64,000 nt of DNA from Sporosarcina jeotgali. Lineage in GTDB: Bacteria > Bacillota > Bacilli > Bacillales_A > Planococcaceae. The position numbers and the translations under genes are program-made. The notes under the pieces are model-generated. The model did no database searches. It had not been told where the DNA came from and saw only the letters and a list, made by a program, of their open reading frames with translations. Location: the NCBI RefSeq assembly GCF_033304595.1, contig NZ_CP116341.1, forward strand, positions 415,001-479,000, read 5' to 3'. Positions 63,279 through 64,000 of this stretch are shown here, in pieces. Position 1 is the stretch's first letter; each line of letters begins with the position of its first letter.

Positions 63279-64000
63279 TCAGAATTGGAACAATCTCAGA
63301 ATTTCTCCGATGGCAGTATCTGCAATGAACGCAGCAAGAAGTATGGAAGCAACCGTAGTGACGGCAATATAAAAGAGGATCCCGTAAAAACTATCGATGG
63401 ATTCAGGTTCATTGAACAGGATTTTACAGATTGTAATTAAAGGGATCAGGATGAATGCGATGAAAATAGCAATTGATAGAAGAATGGCGGATAGAGTAAA
63501 GGAATGGACGAATGTGAGCAGCAGACTTACAGCGGAAAGTGCAATGGGGATGGCATAGAATCCACCTAGTTTTCGAGTGAGTTCCGAGAACGATTGTTGG
63601 ATTGAAAATAGTTTGGCAGTACTTGTGACTGCGACAAGATTCACTGCGACAACGAGTATGAAGAAAATACTTAAGTAGAGAACCACTTGGAAAAAGGATG
63701 GACTCAGAGTGATGAGGCTTGCCGGAAATGCTGCATAGAAAGCGGCGGACGTAAGAAGGACGAAAAGCAGAATGCTGAGAATGCTGTTTTGCAATGAACC
63801 GCCAGTCGATTGAAAGTGGCCAGAGGGTGATTTGAGTTGTTGAAATAGGAAGTGGGTGAAATTCTTCGCGTCTGTTTTCAATTTTTCGAGAGAGTCATTA
63901 GAGGACGCAGTCGATACTTCTACAGCGGTCGTTCGTTTGCGAATCGCGGAAAACGAGTTCCCGCATACCGCACAAAAGTTTCCGTCAAGTTGCGAGTGGT
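63279..64000 (-). CDS. Zinc-ribbon membrane protein, cut by the window end
   Basis: The 5' end lies beyond 64000. The visible part has the second zinc-ribbon half (HSQLDGNFCAVCGNSF), a linker, and five or six membrane segments (ILSILLFVLLTSAAFYAAF, FFILVVAVNLVAVTSTAKLF and others). It is a paralogue of the 46796 protein (SPSGHFQSTGGSLQNS versus SPSAHLQQVNSGLKNS). Function unknown. Confidence 0.75.
   Translation of the reverse strand, partial: HSQLDGNFCAVCGNSFSAIRKRTTAVEVSTASSNDSLEKLKTDAKNFTHFLFQQLKSPSGHFQSTGGSLQNSILSILLFVLLTSAAFYAAFPASLITLSPSFFQVVLYLSIFFILVVAVNLVAVTSTAKLFSIQQSFSELTRKLGGFYAIPIALSAVSLLLTFVHSFTLSAILLSIAIFIAFILIPLITICKILFNEPESIDSFYGILFYIAVTTVASILLAAFIADTAIGEILRLFQF

Overview
The window looks like chromosomal DNA of a low-GC Gram-positive bacterium of the order Bacillales, most likely a Sporosarcina/Planococcaceae-type organism (inference). 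The reasons are strong AGGAGG ribosome sites, ComK-family regulators, TcaA-like zinc-ribbon membrane proteins, S-layer-type Ig-like repeats and many U-tailed hairpin terminators. I see no rRNA, tRNA or CRISPR array.

Region 1 (1-6.4 kb) is a small integrative-element-like module: a Prim-Pol/zinc-finger primase, a phage-type helicase ATPase, two tyrosine recombinases, a protein with two HTH-like repeats and a zinc-binding-like protein, closed by a terminator. Region 2 (6.6-13.6 kb) is accessory: an unknown protein, an AlbA_2/ATPase-fold regulator next to a cluster of 16-bp palindromes, a 5'-truncated S-layer-like gene, two micro-proteins and a third tyrosine recombinase.

Region 3 (13.6-22.5 kb) is a repeat-dense mobile island. 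It holds three copies of a comM-like (YifB) AAA ATPase gene, one intact and two broken, two of them followed by a REP-associated tyrosine transposase (RAYT). It also has at least nine copies of a REP-like repeat with a conserved 28-bp head and a terminator-like hairpin, IS3 and IS66 fragments, and a Fic toxin-antitoxin pair. One comM-RAYT unit (20478-22522) is bounded by the repeat head in inverted orientation, so the whole unit resembles a transposon. A fossil of its right half lies at 30.5-30.8 kb.

Region 4 (22.6-46.6 kb) alternates secreted proteins that begin with the same SbsA-type Ig-like module (beta-rich surface protein, esterase-like hydrolase, CAP protein, glucosaminidase, very large surface protein) with regulators: two DGQHR (DndB-like) proteins, two ComK paralogues, a sigma factor and an HTH protein. 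Both comK genes are preceded by the same unusual leader: ribosome site, tiny reading frame, hairpin with conserved loop, and a terminator that competes with a small hairpin. Three of the five Ig-module genes are broken: one by a frameshift, one by a TGG-to-TGA stop, one by a 3.2-kb Mu/Tn7-superfamily transposon whose 7-bp target duplication is visible. A complete IS66 element with an 8-bp duplication sits beside them.

Region 5 (46.6-64 kb) is more ordinary: two zinc-ribbon membrane proteins, two divergent operons each with a Tat-exported gluconate-2-dehydrogenase-subunit-3-like protein and a GMC flavoprotein, a GNAT acetyltransferase, an SCO1-type lipoprotein, a stand-alone TOTE-type primase-helicase, a SEC-C protein, a frameshifted lipoprotein gene, a sulfatase and a truncated zinc-ribbon membrane protein.

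The unifying theme is competence: ComK x2, a sigma factor, ComM and AAAA-N5-TTTT boxes upstream of the comM copies and the sigma gene, intermixed with RAYT/REP elements that carry comM itself.
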